Source of the DNA: Kuschelorhynchus macadamiae
Lineage: Eukaryota; Arthropoda; Insecta; Coleoptera; Curculionidae
Assembly (NCBI GenBank): GCA_030620095.1
Contig: JAUTXW010000877.1
Location: 310,001 to 374,000, forward strand
DNA length: 64,000 nucleotides
Reading direction: 5' to 3'
In this document: positions 1-64,000 of the stretch, in pieces
How the letters are laid out: each line of letters starts with the position of its first letter
Position numbering within the stretch: the first letter of the stretch is position 1
Program-made: the position numbers and the translations under genes
Notes under the pieces: generated by a model
What the model saw: only the letters and a program-made list of their open reading frames with translations
The model's database searches: none
Told to the model about the DNA's origin: nothing

Positions 1-469
1 TAAAGTCGTCTTAAATACAAATGAATCTGGATTTGCTAAACAAATAAACAAATCACAGTTTGAAAGTAAAAGAAAGTTAACATCGAGTTTGTTACTTTAA
101 ATTGAACACCCTGTATAAAATTATTTTTTTAAATGGATCTCTTCTTGCTGAGATTCATTTAGTACTATAGAGTGTTCTATTTAAAATAACAAAGTCGATA
201 CTAATTTTTTTTACGTTTCAGTTTCATTTGTTTATTTTTTTTTAGTAAATCTTGGCGATTCAGAAAAAACATTTACTTTTACATTTAATATCTTCGAAAA
301 TCACTTATCATTTATCATTTATTTTATTCCCAACCAACTATTTAGTTTATTATAGGGAAAGTAAACTAACACTAAATTAATTATAAATTTTCATTATGTG
401 TTATAACAATAAAAATTGTGAATATTTAAATAATTAACAGATTGTGAAAGAAAGGAAATTAATGATTAA
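1..469. other. AT-rich intron, no gene seen
   Basis: Intron 19 of the ABCA gene continues here. The only recognisable item is one short mariner-like terminal motif (ACACCCTGTATA, about 107-118). No coding signal was seen on either strand. Confidence 0.5.
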
Positions 470-1960
470 AAATGTGCTATTTTTTTAGAGAATATTTGTT
501 TGCTTCTTTTTTAAATTTTAAAATATTTCCAATACTTCTTAATGAGCTTGGTAAATTCTTGTATATTAAAATACCATTATGTAAAATACATTTTTTTGCA
601 AAGTTACTTTTTGCTAACGTGATGTATAAATTGTTACAGTGCCTAGTATTATGATTGTGAATTTCTGTAGATTTATTAAATGTTATATTAGATTGTTTTT
701 CCATATAATTTATGGAATGAATTAAAATAAACGTTTTTAACCTATATACGTTTTCCAAATAGTTAATAGGTTTATAAAGATTTTTTGTAGGTCCCAAGAA
801 TGGCAATCGGTAAATACATTTTATTACTTTATTATATAATATCTTTAGTGGTTTAAGACTCGAATAAGCAGAACCCCATACTGATATAAGGTATTGCAAT
901 TTACAGTAAATCAAAGAAAAATAAACAATTATTAGAAGTCTTAAAGGAATATAACCTAATATAAAATGCTAATTAGAGAGCTCATTGTAACTCTAAGATA
1001 TCTAATTGGATACATCCAGTTTAAATTTTCGCCAAAATATATACCTAAAACTTTTATTGACTGAATAATTTGTACTTTCACCATTAATTATTAATGGAGG
1101 AATGGCATGAATGTCTGTTTATCTCTTTTTATTGATAAACATGAAAGATAATTCTTTGAAATTTAAAGATAATTTATGATTGTAGCCAAATTAAAAGTAT
1201 GCAGAAATCGTGAGTCATTTCTCTATAAATCCCCAACATACTTATACCAAAATATATAATTGTAGTATCATCAACAAACAGCTTAATACTGTCTTTTAAA
1301 TTCAAATTTCGAGATTGAATTTATATAAATTAAAAAGAGCACTGGTCTTATTATCAACCCTTGTGGAACACCGCAATTTATAATCTGTTGGGAACCTTTT
1401 TTATATTATTTTATTTGAACGTATTGCTTACGATTACATAAATAATTTTGAAGCCATTTATAAGTGACATTTTGAATTCTTAAATTATATAAATCTCGTA
1501 ACAAAATAGTATGATTTATAGTGTCAAATGCCTTACATAAATCCAAAGATATCAACCAGCATTTGTTTCATTATCAAAATTTTATTTAATATTAGTATTG
1601 AGATCAATAGTTGATATTTCGGTATCTCTTAACCTACGAAAACCATATTGACCTATAAAGGGTAAATGTTGACTCTAAATAATTTATTAGTCTGTAACGT
1701 ATTAATTTTTCTATAATTTTTGAAAATATGGACAAAACGGAAATTGGCCGACAATTATTACTGTCATATGTTTTACCGCTTTTAAAAATTGGAGATACTT
1801 TAGCTATTTTCATTTTTTCTGGAAAAATACCCAACTTTAGCCATAATTTAGTTAATGTCAACAAAATAGGGCTAATACATAGTTTTAAAAGTTTCACGAT
1901 TTTTCCTTGTTGTTCCGTTTATAACATAGATGGACCTACGTGATAACTGGCATAGATTTT
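470..1960 (-). pseudogene. Non-LTR retrotransposon (LINE) fragment, RT to C-terminus
   Basis: Broken reverse transcriptase of a jockey-like non-LTR element. Reading the minus strand from 1900 downward: IFKSGKTYDSNNCRPISVLS (RT motif 1), then DLCKAFDTINH, NCGVPQGLI and LFVDDTTIIY (the catalytic box, in frames separated by shifts), and a C-terminal region at 914-477 (YLISVWGSAYSSLKPLKILY ... NHNTRH ... LPSSLRSIGNILKFKKEA). No endonuclease domain is visible, so it is truncated at its 5' end. Stops and frameshifts make it inactive. Confidence 0.8.
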
Positions 1961-2639
1961 TTAATAATTATTATTGTAATTACAATATAATTTATTGCTT
2001 AATATGATACTAAGCTGTGATTTACTGTTGAAGATTTATTATAAGATTTGTTTGTTTAAGTAAATGTCTTTTTTTAACCGCCATTTAAGCAACTCATTGG
2101 TTAGTGTTTCTGTAATGAGAAAAAAATGGGGTTCCCCGTTGAATTTTGCAAAAAAATATTAAGTTATACCTATAAAATTAAAAAATATGTATTTTGAAAA
2201 AAAGGTAAACGGGTTGAAATAAAATTAGGAAAAAATAGCAGTTAAAATATTGAGTTTGATACCAGGAGGCAATAAACTTGTAAACTATTGTCGTAAATGT
2301 TTTTTAAAATTATATATTTAATACAAAAACGAATCTTTGCCATATGCAAGCCAATTTAAAAAAAAAGAATAAAAATTTCCGTAGAACTGTGGAAGTCTGT
2401 AGCGAAGATTCTGTTGAGAATGAAAGAGAGAGATGTTTTTCAAAACAAAATTTTTTAAAATTAAATTTTGCCAACCAATACATCGGGGTAAACTAAATTT
2501 GTGCAGATAAATAATACAAGATAGTTAGAGTGAATATTTTACTTCCCTGAAAATTTTATAGGCAATTAAGTCAAATCATAAAAGACACCGAGGTACATTT
2601 TTAAAAAATTAATTAGTCAGAACTTATATTTTGGCATTT

Positions 2640-2930
2640 CTGGATAAGCTCCAGCAACTTGGTTGTGAGCACATTGTTGCCACGACTTTAACCACGTTTG
2701 TCTTTATTTAGTAGTAGTATATACTTTTATTTGCTTAAAAAAACATCTGGAAAGGGTTTACCAATTGATAAACAATTTAACATTACATTTGAGCAAGCTT
2801 TATGGTTTTATTGGCTTCCAAACAGCAAATCGCACGTAGCACGCCAGTTTGGTTTGAAAACAACCACAATTAATGACATAAGAGGAAGTACTAAGTTTGT
2901 CAAAGCACATTTTCTTTTTATGTTACTCAC

Positions 2931-2949
<19 letters not shown>
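2640..2949 (+). pseudogene. Possible helix-turn-helix fragment of a pogo/jerky-type transposase
   Basis: A short open stretch encodes FNITFEQALWFYWLPNSKSH and VARQFGLKTTTINDIRGST, which resembles the CENP-B/pogo N-terminal HTH (VA-x-x-F/Y-G-x-x-x-S/T-T-I-x-D-I). No DDE part follows, because it runs straight into ABCA exon 19 on the other strand. The call is weak. Confidence 0.3.
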
Positions 2950-55541
<52,592 letters not shown>

Positions 55542-55544
55542 CTG

Positions 55545-56730
55545 AAAAAGAAAGAATTCAGAAAATCGTTAAATGTTTTCGATATAAAAGGTCATAAAAA
55601 AGTATTAATACACTTTGTGAAAGTTCAGAGTTCAAAAACTACATTTAAACTCCTTTTAATGATTTTGTGTTTCTGAAAATAACAACTTAGGAGACATTTA
55701 CATATTTCTATTAATTTATTGATTATTTTGTGAAGCCTTGAGTAATAGTGGGAGAATGCCAAACACTCCGTTTATTACAATTATTATTACAACTATAACC
55801 TATGACTGTTTGTCCTGTTATGCAATGCGCAACCTAACAAATCGTCTAATACAACAAGAACTGTGTGACTTTTGTAGTTACCAAAACAGACAATGAACAT
55901 GAAATTATCCATCAAGTACAAGTAAAGGTATTGTAATAAACATGTATCATTACTTTTTTGAAATAACATACCTTCAATACAAAACATTACTGTTTTGCTT
56001 TATTTATTGTCAAATTAAAATTTGCATTTTTACGATTTACTACTTTAACTATATTTATGGTCTTTTCACCAAATGTAAATCATATGAATGGGTTTTTAAA
56101 ATCGGTTTCAGATACTAGAAGCAATAAAACAAAAAAATTAACTAATCACAAATATCACCAGGAGATAAACAGACCCAATAGAACGGCGTGAAACTGGGTC
56201 AGTTACATTCAGCATTGATAAATCTGTTGGCGGCTGGGAAGAGAAATTTGGAATGGATTTAAGTTTTACGTATTCACATTATAGAGTTTTAGTACTGAAA
56301 CCTTATTTATAACTAATATCTAAGCCCCCATGTGAAGAGAGCTGTGCGACGTCTGGTAATCAGCGTTTATATACAATACAAAAAAATTCACATGGTTTTA
56401 AACTTTGTGGCTCCAAACTATAAACTGATTAGGGCATGGAATACTAGAATTCATAAAATATAATTAACATTGTTTTAGAAAACAGGCTCAGGTAAACCGA
56501 AAAAGAACTAAATTTTCTCAAATGTAAAATAAAATTTAAAGGCCTAGAATCTTTGTCTCGAAGCAACAACCAAACGTTTACATTTGATTTTCAGAGTGTT
56601 AAACTCCGTTATCTGTAATCGGCGGAAATTATTCATCTTGTACATCCTCCCTGCTTAAAGCGTTTACGTCTGAGAGTGTGATATGTACAATTGTGTCATC
56701 TTCGTATTTACATCCTATAGCTGTCGTCTA
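55545..56730. other. Non-coding stretch upstream of exon 1
   Basis: No upstream ABCA exon and no repeat recognised. Confidence 0.4.
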
Positions 56731-56731
56731 T

Positions 56732-56982
<251 letters not shown>

Positions 56983-57599
56983 TCATTTTGGGGGTTTTTA
57001 AATTGCTTATACCATTACTGACAATTGGCAATATTTTAAACCGAACAAAATGTAAACTCTATTTGTTATTTTACATGTTTCTCTACATTCCAAAGTTGAT
57101 CCCATTTGTATATATTTAAAGCAAGAAGTTGTCACTTCACCTCCGAATATTCAGTTGAGAAAGCATTGATGACCTCGACTCTATCCTACCTTTCAGCTTA
57201 TATATAATGGAGTAGTTAGATTTTACAGATACCGATAACCTGTAAAAAGTAACTATATCAAATGGAGAGTTGGTATATTGTTAAATCGTGTGATAAAATA
57301 TCTTATTTCGGCAAAGTTTCGTCTGTAAAGATATCTTGTACACCTGTATTCTAATAACAAGGAAAAGATCATTTTCTTTTTACTAGACTAAGTAATAAAT
57401 TATACCCATGCATGGACGCTCGAACCATTTGAAACCAAAAGTATACATGCGGATAAGCCTTATGTGCTTTGTCTTCAAAGCAATTGAAAAACTGGTAGAT
57501 AGGTATATTTGGGATGATAGTCTGCTGGGAACTCCATTTCATCAAGACCAACATGCCTACAAGACAGAAAGATCAACTTAATTAAATCTTCATAAGCTA

Positions 57600-59505
57600 A
57601 ATAGCAAGGTGGAGAATACGATTTAAAATAAAGAAGTGCTGTTGGCAGCTTTTCTTGATATAGAAGAGATGTTAATTAATATCTTCCCCGCGTCAATACT
57701 AGGTGAACTCAGTGACCCCGGAGTAAATAGGACTTGCTGCTAAGCTGCACTGAATGCTTAGAGGCCTAATGAGCGAAATCCTAGTATCTATCGCAGGTTG
57801 AGGATATCCGCAAGGGGAAGTTTTATCTTCTTTGCTCTGCAACTCCATGGATGGTTTGCTATGGTCGCTTACCAGAGCTGGATATATAATATTGGGTTAA
57901 TCTGCCGACTTGGCTATTCTTGTACAGGGCAAATTCAATTCGACAGTTAGAGATCGAATGCTCTGAAGAGGCTCTTAGCAGTGTAGAAAGTGGGTAAATC
58001 ATGTGGGGTCGTAGTATTAGTGCGAACAAAAGCACCATAATCCTCTTTACCAAAAAGTGGAAGAAAGTGGGGTTGGGTCCAGCCTTTGTAATGAATTGGT
58101 GACAATGTAAATGGAAGTCGAGTATCTAAGAGTGTCCTTTCACTCCAGACTATCCTGGAACGAATCGAAAACCTTATCACTGAGTGGGTAACCACCTTAG
58201 GAATATTCAGACAACTATATGGCAAAACATGGGAACTCAAACCAAGTATGGTACAATGGCTGTACACTACTGTAGTAAGATCATCTGTTTCGTATGGAGC
58301 CGGTATGACAACTAAAAGTGCTGCAGAACACGGTAATGCTGAAGTTGACCAATATTTAAAAACTTGCTTGCTTGGGCATCACTGAGGCGATGAAATCAAC
58401 GCCTGCAGCATTCATGGAGATTATTCTCAGGCTGCCACCTCTTCACATTGTGATTCAGAAGGAGATGAGATTGGGCCTCCATCGGCTAGGAAATAACCTA
58501 TGAATGGGTTGCAGTCCAAGAACAGGTCATCTCAGATCATCGGAGACCTAATTAACCAACCAGTATTGGAAACGAAACCAGACTACAAAACCAGCTATCA
58601 TAACGATACGATCCTTCCTTTGAGGCGATAACCCAGGATCAAAGCGTATGACCGGATGGTGGGGTGTCTTTTCTGCGTAATGGGTTGGTCTGGTTTACAG
58701 ATGGATCAATGCCCGGTGAAGGAACTGGGGCTGGGATCTATGAAGAGTGGCCGAGAAGTATGAATTTCTTAGCTCTTGCTCACTGTTTTTCAAACAGAAA
58801 TCTTGCCATGCATGGTGTGCGGGGAAATAAAAGAAGGGCTTATGTAGATCAGCGCATCTATTTCTGTTCAGACAGCCAGGTAGCCCTAGTGGCATTTTAG
58901 TGTTCAGAGGTAACGGAACACTGTCAAGTTGTTCTAAGTTCCAAGTCATAGGAGCGAAGGTATTGAGAAAGCCGATAGCCTTACTAGAACATGGCTTATC
59001 TGAATCCTTTATTTATCAGATCAAAGCTGGTCCTTATATTATCTAAGTGTACAGTACAAGCCTGGATAAACAAATGGGTGAAGGATAGACATAAGATCCA
59101 TTGACCAAAACATAGGATAACAAAATATTTATTAAGGAATCTGATGTTATAGTTGCTGAGAATCTGTTCCTTCTGAGCAGAAATCAGTTAAGGACAATTA
59201 CAGGTCTCTTCAAAGGACTCGTGGCTATCAATAATCACCTGAATAAATTAGGGGTATTTGCTGGTGACATAACATGCAGATTTTGCGGTAGGGAAAATAA
59301 GACAGCTTTATTCCAGACATACAAAGAGTCAACCCAGAGGAAATTCTTGAGTTTTAAGCTGGAAAGGTTAACTTAAGCTTGGAGGGTTTGGAGATGAATT
59401 CGGCAGCTTCAGGGTCAGGGAGTGAGTTTTGGTCGGTGGGTACGGATACCTAATTGGGATTTCCCATTTCCAACGGGAAAAAGAAGTAATAAATAAAGGT
59501 GAAAA
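57600..59505 (+). pseudogene. Non-LTR retrotransposon (LINE) with RNase H, decayed
   Basis: The plus strand gives an RT motif AAFLDIEEM, degraded catalytic parts, a thumb region LACLGITEAMKSTPAAFMEI followed by ILRLPPLHIVIQKEMRLGLH, then an RNase H domain WFTDGSMPGEGTGAGIYEEW and IYFCSDSQVAL (58683-58898), and a zinc knuckle CRFCGRENKT near 59280. The 3' end reads TAATTGGGATTTCCCATTTC before AATAAATAAAGGTG. RNase H after RT points to the I/R1/jockey group. Many stops. Confidence 0.75.
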
Positions 59506-59509
59506 GCCA

Positions 59510-61430
59510 AGATCACCCAAAACGCATCAGCAGCATCGTTTTGTGTGAGTGAAAATGATCCAATGTCCGTTTAAATGATGTTTCTCTTTCTAAAACTTAT
59601 TGTCGCTGGCCAGGATTGATCGCCCTCTTTACCTTGAATTTCAGAAGGAGTAAGTTGACTGACATGTTTAATTAGTCATTTTTTTGTACTTGTGTGTCGT
59701 AGATTGCACGCGACATTGTCGGATTAGTTTCACAAATAATATTTGTTTAGTTCTAGTCTTCTGCATATGGAAGGAGATGCAGACGGAAATTCAACTATCT
59801 GAAATATAAACCCGAAGAACAAGTATTCTTCACAGGATTTCATTTTGTGCACGTATAGCTGACACGTCGTTTTTTCTTGAAAATCGAAAATAACGAAGCA
59901 ATCTTAATGGTATAAAGGATCATTAGAATATGACAAAGTACTGAAAAAATTGGAGTTTCTTTTCGAAAATTCACATTTCCGTTATTTCTCAAGTTGTAGC
60001 GAGGGCCCTTTGCGAAATAATCGCAATTAATGTGTACTTCACGCATACCAAAACTTTTTGCACAATTGAAACTTGAATTTTTTAATGCAATATCTTTCAG
60101 CGTGTTTTTGGATACCGGGACAACTAAACCCGCTAAAATCGATTCTTCACTTAGATTTTACGAAGGATCAAAGAGAATGCTGCTTTCATCTGCAGGCAGA
60201 TCCTATTTTAAGCCCCAGTACTGCCAATACTGTTGAAAATTACACTCTCTAATCATAAAACCACTGAATAAGTTCTTATTTTTTTCAAATTAACTTTGAC
60301 TAACTATTATTAGGGTCGGAGAGAGCTATAAACTGAACAACACACTTTAAGTTCTTTTTTTCGTTCCTAAGTAACACGCAGGCATGCCCACTAGATCATG
60401 AGATGCTGAATTTTCAATTTCAAAATTTAGCTTTTTAGCCAAGTATAAATATTGCCGCCTGCGAAAAGAATTAAAATTATGTAACATCGCGGAATTTATG
60501 TTTATAAGCTTATGTGTATTCTATGATAAACTTAACTAGCTAACTTTAATCTATTCTACTCAATCTTAAGTGAAGTAGGAATTTAAATATTTACTTCTGT
60601 AAGTATTCATTCTCCACAATAATGCCAATTTATTTTTATAAAATAATGACTTTTTATATATTTTAGTCTCTGATGATGGAAAAAAATATTACATAATACA
60701 TCTTTTTCAAAATAAATTTACATTATTATGGAGAAATACTATTTGTTACAAGTTAATAATCGAACACATACTGTACTTAAAATGGACTTCTATGATAGAT
60801 TAACGTCAGTTAGTTCAACATAAAATGTAGGTATTTACCGAAAATACAGCCCAATTAACGGTTCTCGATATTGATTTAACTGTCCATTAAAAATGGACAT
60901 TTAAATTCTTCACCATTGAATCTTTCATGATAAATTTAACACTTAATAAAAATAATAAATGCTTTATTTATTGATTTACTAAGCTAAATGTCCGATAGCA
61001 GCATTCCTGTTAATTATTTGCCCAAAGTAAGTAAAGAATCGGTTTTCTCTTGTTCTTTACCCCAATATAAAAAGAAATCTAGTAGCTTTTGCAGTTGCTG
61101 AAATAAGTAAAGTTGAAGATTAATACGTTGTGTGGTATTGCTACGGTTCTCATCGGCTGTTCCTCCGCTAATTGGCTAATTTCCCGCGTCAAACTGGTCA
61201 TCTTTGGAAGCATTAACGCGTATTTCACAGAATTTTAGCGCGAAATAAGAATACATGGTTTGTAGTATGATACTTTTACTCTCGATATGATTTTGCAGAC
61301 TCAAATCTGATCATCCCCGACGCATTCAGGCACGTTGAAAAATAGTGAATTAAAAAATTCAAACAGCAATTGTGCAAAAACTAATAGCCCTACAGCGCCT
61401 CGTTTTGGTATGCAAAATTTATATATCAAT
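59510..61430. other. Non-coding stretch, nothing recognised
   Basis: No convincing exon of the ABCA gene or transposase; AT-rich with short random open frames. Confidence 0.4.
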
Positions 61431-61448
61431 GACTATTATTTCGGTTTT

Positions 61449-61451
<3 letters not shown>

Positions 61452-61512
<61 letters not shown>
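61452..61512. repeat. (TA)n microsatellite, left of mariner
   Basis: About 30 TA units ending exactly where the mariner-like sequence begins. Confidence 0.97.
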
Positions 61513-61514
<2 letters not shown>

Positions 61515-62139
61515 TGATTCAAGGTCGATGGTAGGTCAGACATTTACAGAAAACTGGTGGTAGGATTGTTCTGAAAATTTGGTTTTTTGAGTAAACGAAC
61601 CTGCTTTATCGATCTATAATATTTTCAGCAAAGCAGTGTTGCCGCTTCTACCTAAAAGACACAGCAATTTTGTTGTTTTAAATAAAACAACCTGTGTATT
61701 ATTAATTTTTGATTGATAAATTCTAAATATTCTCTCTTCATATTTGCCTATGCCTATCTGTACCCGTTTTCGAAATATTAATCAATTTTTAACTTACACG
61801 ATGAAAAACATGACCTTAATTAAACTTTCATTTTTCCGTACTTTTACTTCATACAAAATTGAGATTTGGATAGTGGCTTGAGTAAGACCAGGGTATTTAG
61901 CTTCAATATGCAAACCGAGTCGATATTATACAGGGTGATCCAAAATTATTGTTAACTCCATTGCTTATAAAAGAGGACAACCTTTATTGTATGTATTTTG
62001 TAATAGAACACCCTGTATATCATTTTTAAATCTGAAAAACAATTTGTCAGGTTTTTCTGGAAAAAACACGATTTTTAGTGGATTTATGAGATTTGACGTT
62101 TTTGTCATAGGTAGCCATGACAGTTCGTTACTAGGAATC

Positions 62140-63180
62140 TTAATCCGAATAATATGCATTCAAATGGAGTTCTTATAAAGTTGTTTATTTTACATAAGCA
62201 ATGTGATCAAATAATAGCGAGCACTTACAGAAAATTTAACTCGATGTATCCAGATTTGCCACAACTGAACGAAAGGAAGTTTGTGAGAATACAGAACAAT
62301 TTCAAAAATTATGATTAAAGACTTCTTATACTTTAACGAAACCTGTGATTGCCGATGAAGATAATGTTATATGAAATACTTTCATACAAATTCACACACT
62401 TCAATTCAGTGTGCAGTGTCAGATTTGAGAGTATCATACTCATCAATTCTGCGAATTTTGTCCACGTACAATATGCATCCATTTAAATGGTCTAAAGTTC
62501 AAGCTCTTAAACCGGAAGGTTGTGAACGAAGAACTCAGTTTTGTGAAATGCTTTTGATTCGCATTGAAGGGATTCAAAATTTTTTAAAAAATATTATTTG
62601 GACTGACGAGGCTAAGTTTTCAAGGGAAGGGTTTTTAATTGAAGGAACACTTTTGGGTCGATCAAAACCCTTATGCAAACAAATTAATGGAGTTTCAAAA
62701 TAAATTCAGTTTTAACGTTTCTGTTTGTTGAAAGATGAAAAAATTAGTTTCCAAATTCATGATGAACCTTTGGATTTCGCAAAATACCTACAAATATTGA
62801 GATCTACTGTAAGTGACTTCTTTGAAAACTTAACTCTCGATGAATATCGCAATTGATGCAATGATAGCGACTTGTCAGACAAGTCAAGACCTATTTCAAA
62901 TGTTGCAAGATCGCTGGTGTAGACGATTAGCACCTTGGGAATGGCCAGCGAGGTCGCCCGACCTCACGCCACTGGACTTTTATTTATAGGGTACTTTAAA
63001 AGAAAACATGTACATGATACCGGTACAAAACAAGGAAGAATTACGGCAACGAGTAGTTCAGTGTATTGAAGAACTTGATGCCATTGAAGAGCTACTACAC
63101 AACGTGTGGAAAAGTATATTTTGAAATATTTGGAGTGAAATGGCCAACACTTTCAAGATTTACTGAAACATAAATATTAC
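62140..63180 (+). pseudogene. Mariner DD41D transposase pseudogene
   Basis: The plus strand reads LFILHKQCDQIIASTYRKFN and YPDLPQLNERKFVRIQNNF (N-terminus; the ATG is missing through a small deletion). Then MKYFHTNSHTSIQCAVSDLR, SSILRILSTYNMHPFKWSKV, IIWTDEAKFSREG (D1), a degraded D2 region, and WPARSPDLTPLDFYL followed by a stop (D3). It aligns along its length with the intact transposase at 46340-47371. Confidence 0.8.
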
Positions 63181-63199
63181 TTTCTTGACTCTGTCTAAC

Positions 63200-63415
63200 A
63201 GCTTAATTTGATTGTTACTTTTTCAAATTGTATAATTCCTGAAATGGTGCTGTATTCGTACAAACAAACTTCCTTTCGTTAATAAATCGTTGTGGTAATT
63301 CAAATTATGTTACGTTAAATTTTCTGCAAGTTCTCGCTATTATTTGATCACATTGCTCATCTAAAATAAACAACTCCTTAAGAAGTTCATTAGAATGCGT
63401 ATTATTCGGATTCAT
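63200..63415 (-). pseudogene. Inverted extra copy of the mariner transposase N-terminus
   Basis: The minus strand from ATG at 63415 reads MNPNNTHSNELLKELFILDE, QCDQIIARTCRKFNVT, stop, FELPQRFINERKFV. This is the same N-terminal segment as at 62142-62300, but keeps the ATG that the other copy lost. Confidence 0.8.
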
Positions 63416-63538
63416 TTTACACTATTTTAAGATTCCCAGCAATGAACTGCTACTTATGACAAAAACGTCAAATCAATTCAATCCACGAATCCCATGAAAG
63501 TACTTGATATTTATACATTGTAAAGTTCAAGAAGAAAA

Positions 63539-63673
<135 letters not shown>

Positions 63674-64000
63674 AGGATTGTTTTTAGGAGTCTCTGTAGG
63701 ATTGCGCAAAATAAAACTTAAGCATATTATACATGCTTTACTAAATGTCTGATTGAACCTCACTGTTCTATGCAATGCGAAAACTCCATCTCTCAACTAC
63801 CGCAGTGTAGCAATCTATATAACATTTCAAGCGGATTATAACGGATATTTGAACATTTTTATTGTCATGCCAGAACTGTTATGGAAAATCTGTGTGTGTG
63901 CGTATGAAACTGGAATAAAAACTTTTTATTGTTTTGAAGGATAATGGAGTTGCGCATTGTTATCATGACAATAATTTCATTTTTAATGAAAGCTAATCTG

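Noticed and set aside
1..2930. Possible NBD2 exons of the ABCA gene
   Set aside because: No second Walker A, signature or Walker B found on the minus strand; only LINE sequence and AT-rich intron.
57369..57554. 61-codon minus-strand frame as the first ABCA exon
   Set aside because: No N-terminal ABCA helix pattern and no correct splice phase to the exon at 55354-55541.

Overview
This is a eukaryotic nuclear window, most likely from an insect. It is strongly AT-rich. Its one host gene is split into many short exons with GT-AG introns, and the introns are packed with insect-style transposable elements: mariner/Tc1, Penelope-like, non-LTR, gypsy and Crypton remnants, fold-back elements and long (TA)n tracts. 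I cannot name the species.

The host gene is an ABC transporter of subfamily A, on the minus strand. I could join 19 exons (55541 down to 2931) with consistent phases into about 1,170 codons. They cover the first extracellular loop, the first membrane domain, the complete first nucleotide-binding domain (Walker A, Q-loop, LSGGQ, Walker B and H-loop all present), the linker, and most of the second membrane domain. The first exon(s) with the N-terminal helix and the second nucleotide-binding domain are not in the window, so the gene runs off both ends. Exons 6-15, which carry NBD1, are compact (22755-19305). The other introns are 0.7-19 kb long and repeat-filled.

Layout from left to right: 0.4-2 kb holds a minus-strand non-LTR fragment. 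2.9-3.8 kb holds ABCA exons 19 and 18. 4.7-7 kb holds a Penelope-like element with a hammerhead ribozyme and inverted ends. 7.1 kb is exon 17. 7.7-9.9 kb holds Crypton and gypsy remnants and a small inverted-repeat element. 10.9 kb is exon 16. 12.5-14.7 kb holds two Penelope-like copies back to back. 15.3-19.3 kb holds a broken zinc-finger repeat gene between inverted repeats. 19.3-22.8 kb is the NBD1 exon cluster. 23.4-28.5 kb holds mariner, Penelope and LINE remnants and a fold-back element with minisatellite arms. 29-36.3 kb holds exons 5-2 with a TIR element, a LINE, a MITE and Penelope pieces between them. 36.5-48.1 kb holds a Tc1 remnant and a nest of DD41D mariner elements, one with an intact 343-aa transposase. 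49.5-54.1 kb holds tandem repeats and an IS630-like transposase remnant. 55.4 kb is exon 1. 57.6-59.5 kb holds a decayed LINE. 61.5-63.5 kb holds another DD41D mariner between two (TA)n tracts.

The least expected signal is architectural. Three transposons (45.3-48.1, 61.5-63.5 and 52.1-54.1 kb) carry, at the end opposite the transposase start, an inverted extra copy of the 5' part of the transposase ORF, so the inverted repeats run into coding sequence. Several of these elements also abut (TA)n microsatellites. Everything here was read by eye; no alignment or database search was run.
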